A DNA stretch of 6,784 nucleotides from Chromatiales bacterium (GTDB taxonomy: Bacteria; Pseudomonadota; Gammaproteobacteria; Chromatiales; Chromatiaceae): assembly GCA_024762485.1 (NCBI GenBank), contig JANTHH010000149.1:1-6784 (forward strand). Reading direction: 5' to 3'. Position numbers and translations under genes: made by a program. Below the pieces are notes generated by a model. The model was not told where the DNA came from. It made no database searches and was given only the letters and a program-made list of their open reading frames with translations. Positions 5,387 through 6,784 of this stretch are shown piece after piece (the stretch's first letter is position 1; the number at the start of each line of letters is the position of its first letter).

Positions 5387-6784
5387 TCAGGCCACCAGTC
5401 CCTTCGACTGCAGGCGCTTCAGCTGATCCCTGACACGCGCCGCCTCCTCGAATTCGAGATTGCGCGCATGCTCGTACATCTGCTTCTCCATCTCCTTGAG
5501 CTTGCGCGCCATCTGCGCCGGCGTGAGGGCGGCGTACTCGGCCTCCTGCTCGGCGATCCTGGCGTATTTCTTCGCCGTGACCTGGGCGCCGGGATAGGCG
5601 CCTTCCATGATGTCGGCGATCTTCTTCTCCACCGTCTTCGGCGTGATGCCGTGTTCGGCGTTGTAGGCCAGCTGTTTGTGGCGGCGCCGTTCGGTCTCCT
5701 CGATGGCGCGCTGCATGGAGCCGGTGACCCTGTCGGCGTAGAGAATGGCCTTGCCGCGGGCGTTGCGGGCGGCGCGGCCGATGGTCTGGATCAGCGAGCC
5801 CTCGGAGCGCAGGAAGCCCTCCTTGTCGGCGTCGAGGATGGCCACCAGCGAGACCTCGGGCATGTCCAGACCCTCACGCAGCAGGTTGATGCCCACCAGC
5901 ACGTCGAACTCACCCAGGCGCAGGTCGCGGATGATCTCCACCCGCTCCACGGTGTCGATGTCCGAGTGCAGGTAGCGCACCCGTACATCGTGTTCCATCA
6001 GGTAGTCGGTGAGATCCTCGGCCATGCGCTTGGTCAGGGTGGTGATCAGCACCCGGTCACCCATGGCCACCCGCTCGTGGATCTCCGACAGCACGTCGTC
6101 CACCTGGGCACCCGCGGGACGCACCTCGATCTCCGGGTCCACCAGGCCGGTGGGCCGCACCACCTGCTCACAAATCGGGAATGCCTTGGCCTTCTCGTAC
6201 TTGCCGGGGGTGGCCGAGACATAGATCGCCTGCGGCTTGCGCGCCTCGAATTCCTCGAAGCGCAGCGGCCGGTTGTCCAGCGCCGAGGGCAGGCGGAAAC
6301 CGTATTCCACCAAGTTCTCCTTGCGTGAGCGGTCGCCGCGGTACATGCCGCCGATCTGCGGGATGGTGACGTGGGACTCGTCCACCACCAGCAGCGCATT
6401 GTCGGGCAGGTAGTCGAACAGGGTGGGCGGCGGCTCGCCGGGTGCGCCGCCGGACAGATAGCGGGAGTAGTTCTCGATACCCGAGCAGTAGCCCAGCTCC
6501 AGCATCATCTCGATGTCGAAGCGGGTGCGCTGCTCCAGCCGCTGCGCCTCCACCAGCTTGTTGGCCTGATAGAGCTGTTCGAGGCGCTCCTTGAGCTCGG
6601 CCTTGATGGCATCGATGGCACCGAGGATGGTCTCGCGCGGGGTGACATAGTGGGTCTTGGGGTAGACGGTGTAGCGCGGCACCTTCTGCAGCTGCTCGCC
6701 GGTGAGCGGGTCGAACAGGCTGATGGACTCGATCTCGTCATCGAACAGCTCCACCCGCACCGCCTCGTCGTCGGACTCGGCGGG
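5387..6784 (-). CDS. uvrB: UvrABC system protein B, C-terminal part (5' end outside window)
   Basis: Damage-verifying helicase-like subunit of nucleotide excision repair; it receives the lesion from UvrA and recruits UvrC for incision. The last 465 residues are present, and the reading frame runs off the right edge. About 200 N-terminal residues, including Walker A and the beta-hairpin, lie outside. Residues from the edge: PAESDDEA opens the fragment; the signature around GYCSGIENYSR is at 98-108; DESH (Walker B/DEAD-type) is at 135-138; YVSATPG is at 188-194; TLTKRMAEDL is at 249-258; VGINLLREGLDMPEV is at 297-311; and the motif VI core QTIGRAARN is at 333-341. A C-terminal UVR motif (about 425-460, with ARNLEFEEAARVRDQ) is the known UvrC-contact element. 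The match to E. coli UvrB is very close and nothing is truncated at the 3' end. The first window codon is internal, so the GTG at 6760 is not a start. Confidence 0.98.
   Translation of the reverse strand, partial: PAESDDEAVRVELFDDEIESISLFDPLTGEQLQKVPRYTVYPKTHYVTPRETILGAIDAIKAELKERLEQLYQANKLVEAQRLEQRTRFDIEMMLELGYCSGIENYSRYLSGGAPGEPPPTLFDYLPDNALLVVDESHVTIPQIGGMYRGDRSRKENLVEYGFRLPSALDNRPLRFEEFEARKPQAIYVSATPGKYEKAKAFPICEQVVRPTGLVDPEIEVRPAGAQVDDVLSEIHERVAMGDRVLITTLTKRMAEDLTDYLMEHDVRVRYLHSDIDTVERVEIIRDLRLGEFDVLVGINLLREGLDMPEVSLVAILDADKEGFLRSEGSLIQTIGRAARNARGKAILYADRVTGSMQRAIEETERRRHKQLAYNAEHGITPKTVEKKIADIMEGAYPGAQVTAKKYARIAEQEAEYAALTPAQMARKLKEMEKQMYEHARNLEFEEAARVRDQLKRLQSKGLVA

Noticed and set aside
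5468..6328. A 286-codon plus-strand frame opposite uvrB.
   Set aside because: Leu/Val/His/Gly-rich mirror of the uvrB coding strand, with no family features; uvrB on the minus strand is unambiguous.

Overview
This is a GC-rich chromosomal window with dense coding and short intergenic gaps. It is most likely from a gammaproteobacterium. The two most recognisable proteins, UvrB and a DauA-type SulP transporter, read along most of their length like their enterobacterial counterparts. The finer lineage (for example Chromatiales-like) cannot be fixed from the sequence alone. I see no mobile element, CRISPR array, tRNA or rRNA, and no gene-free stretch longer than about 80 bases.

Left part (1-2094, plus strand): a two-gene glycosyltransferase module. 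The first gene is a GT4/GT1-type (GT-B fold) glycosyltransferase. Its stop overlaps the start of the second gene in an ATGA junction. The second gene would usually be left hypothetical, but its C-terminal half carries all the diagnostic sialyltransferase motifs (L, S and VS) of family GT29. The pair probably decorates a surface glycan, and its cluster probably continues to the left of the window.

Middle part (2095-4812, plus strand): a well-formed sigma70-type promoter (CTGACA, 17 bp, TAGAAT) drives a DauA-like SulP/SLC26 anion transporter with a C-terminal STAS domain. A UbiA/MenA-type membrane prenyltransferase follows 46 bp later, probably in the same transcript. The promoter position argues that the transporter starts at ATG 2175 and not at an upstream GTG.

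Right part (4802-6784, minus strand): the C-terminal two-thirds of UvrB, the nucleotide excision repair helicase, runs in from the right edge. It is followed on the same strand by a small MOSC-domain protein. The MOSC gene converges on the prenyltransferase gene, and their coding ends overlap by 11 bp.

The most unusual element is the bacterial GT29-like protein coupled to a GT4 enzyme. I do not see convincing evidence of a wholly new multi-gene system; the remaining genes belong to known families.
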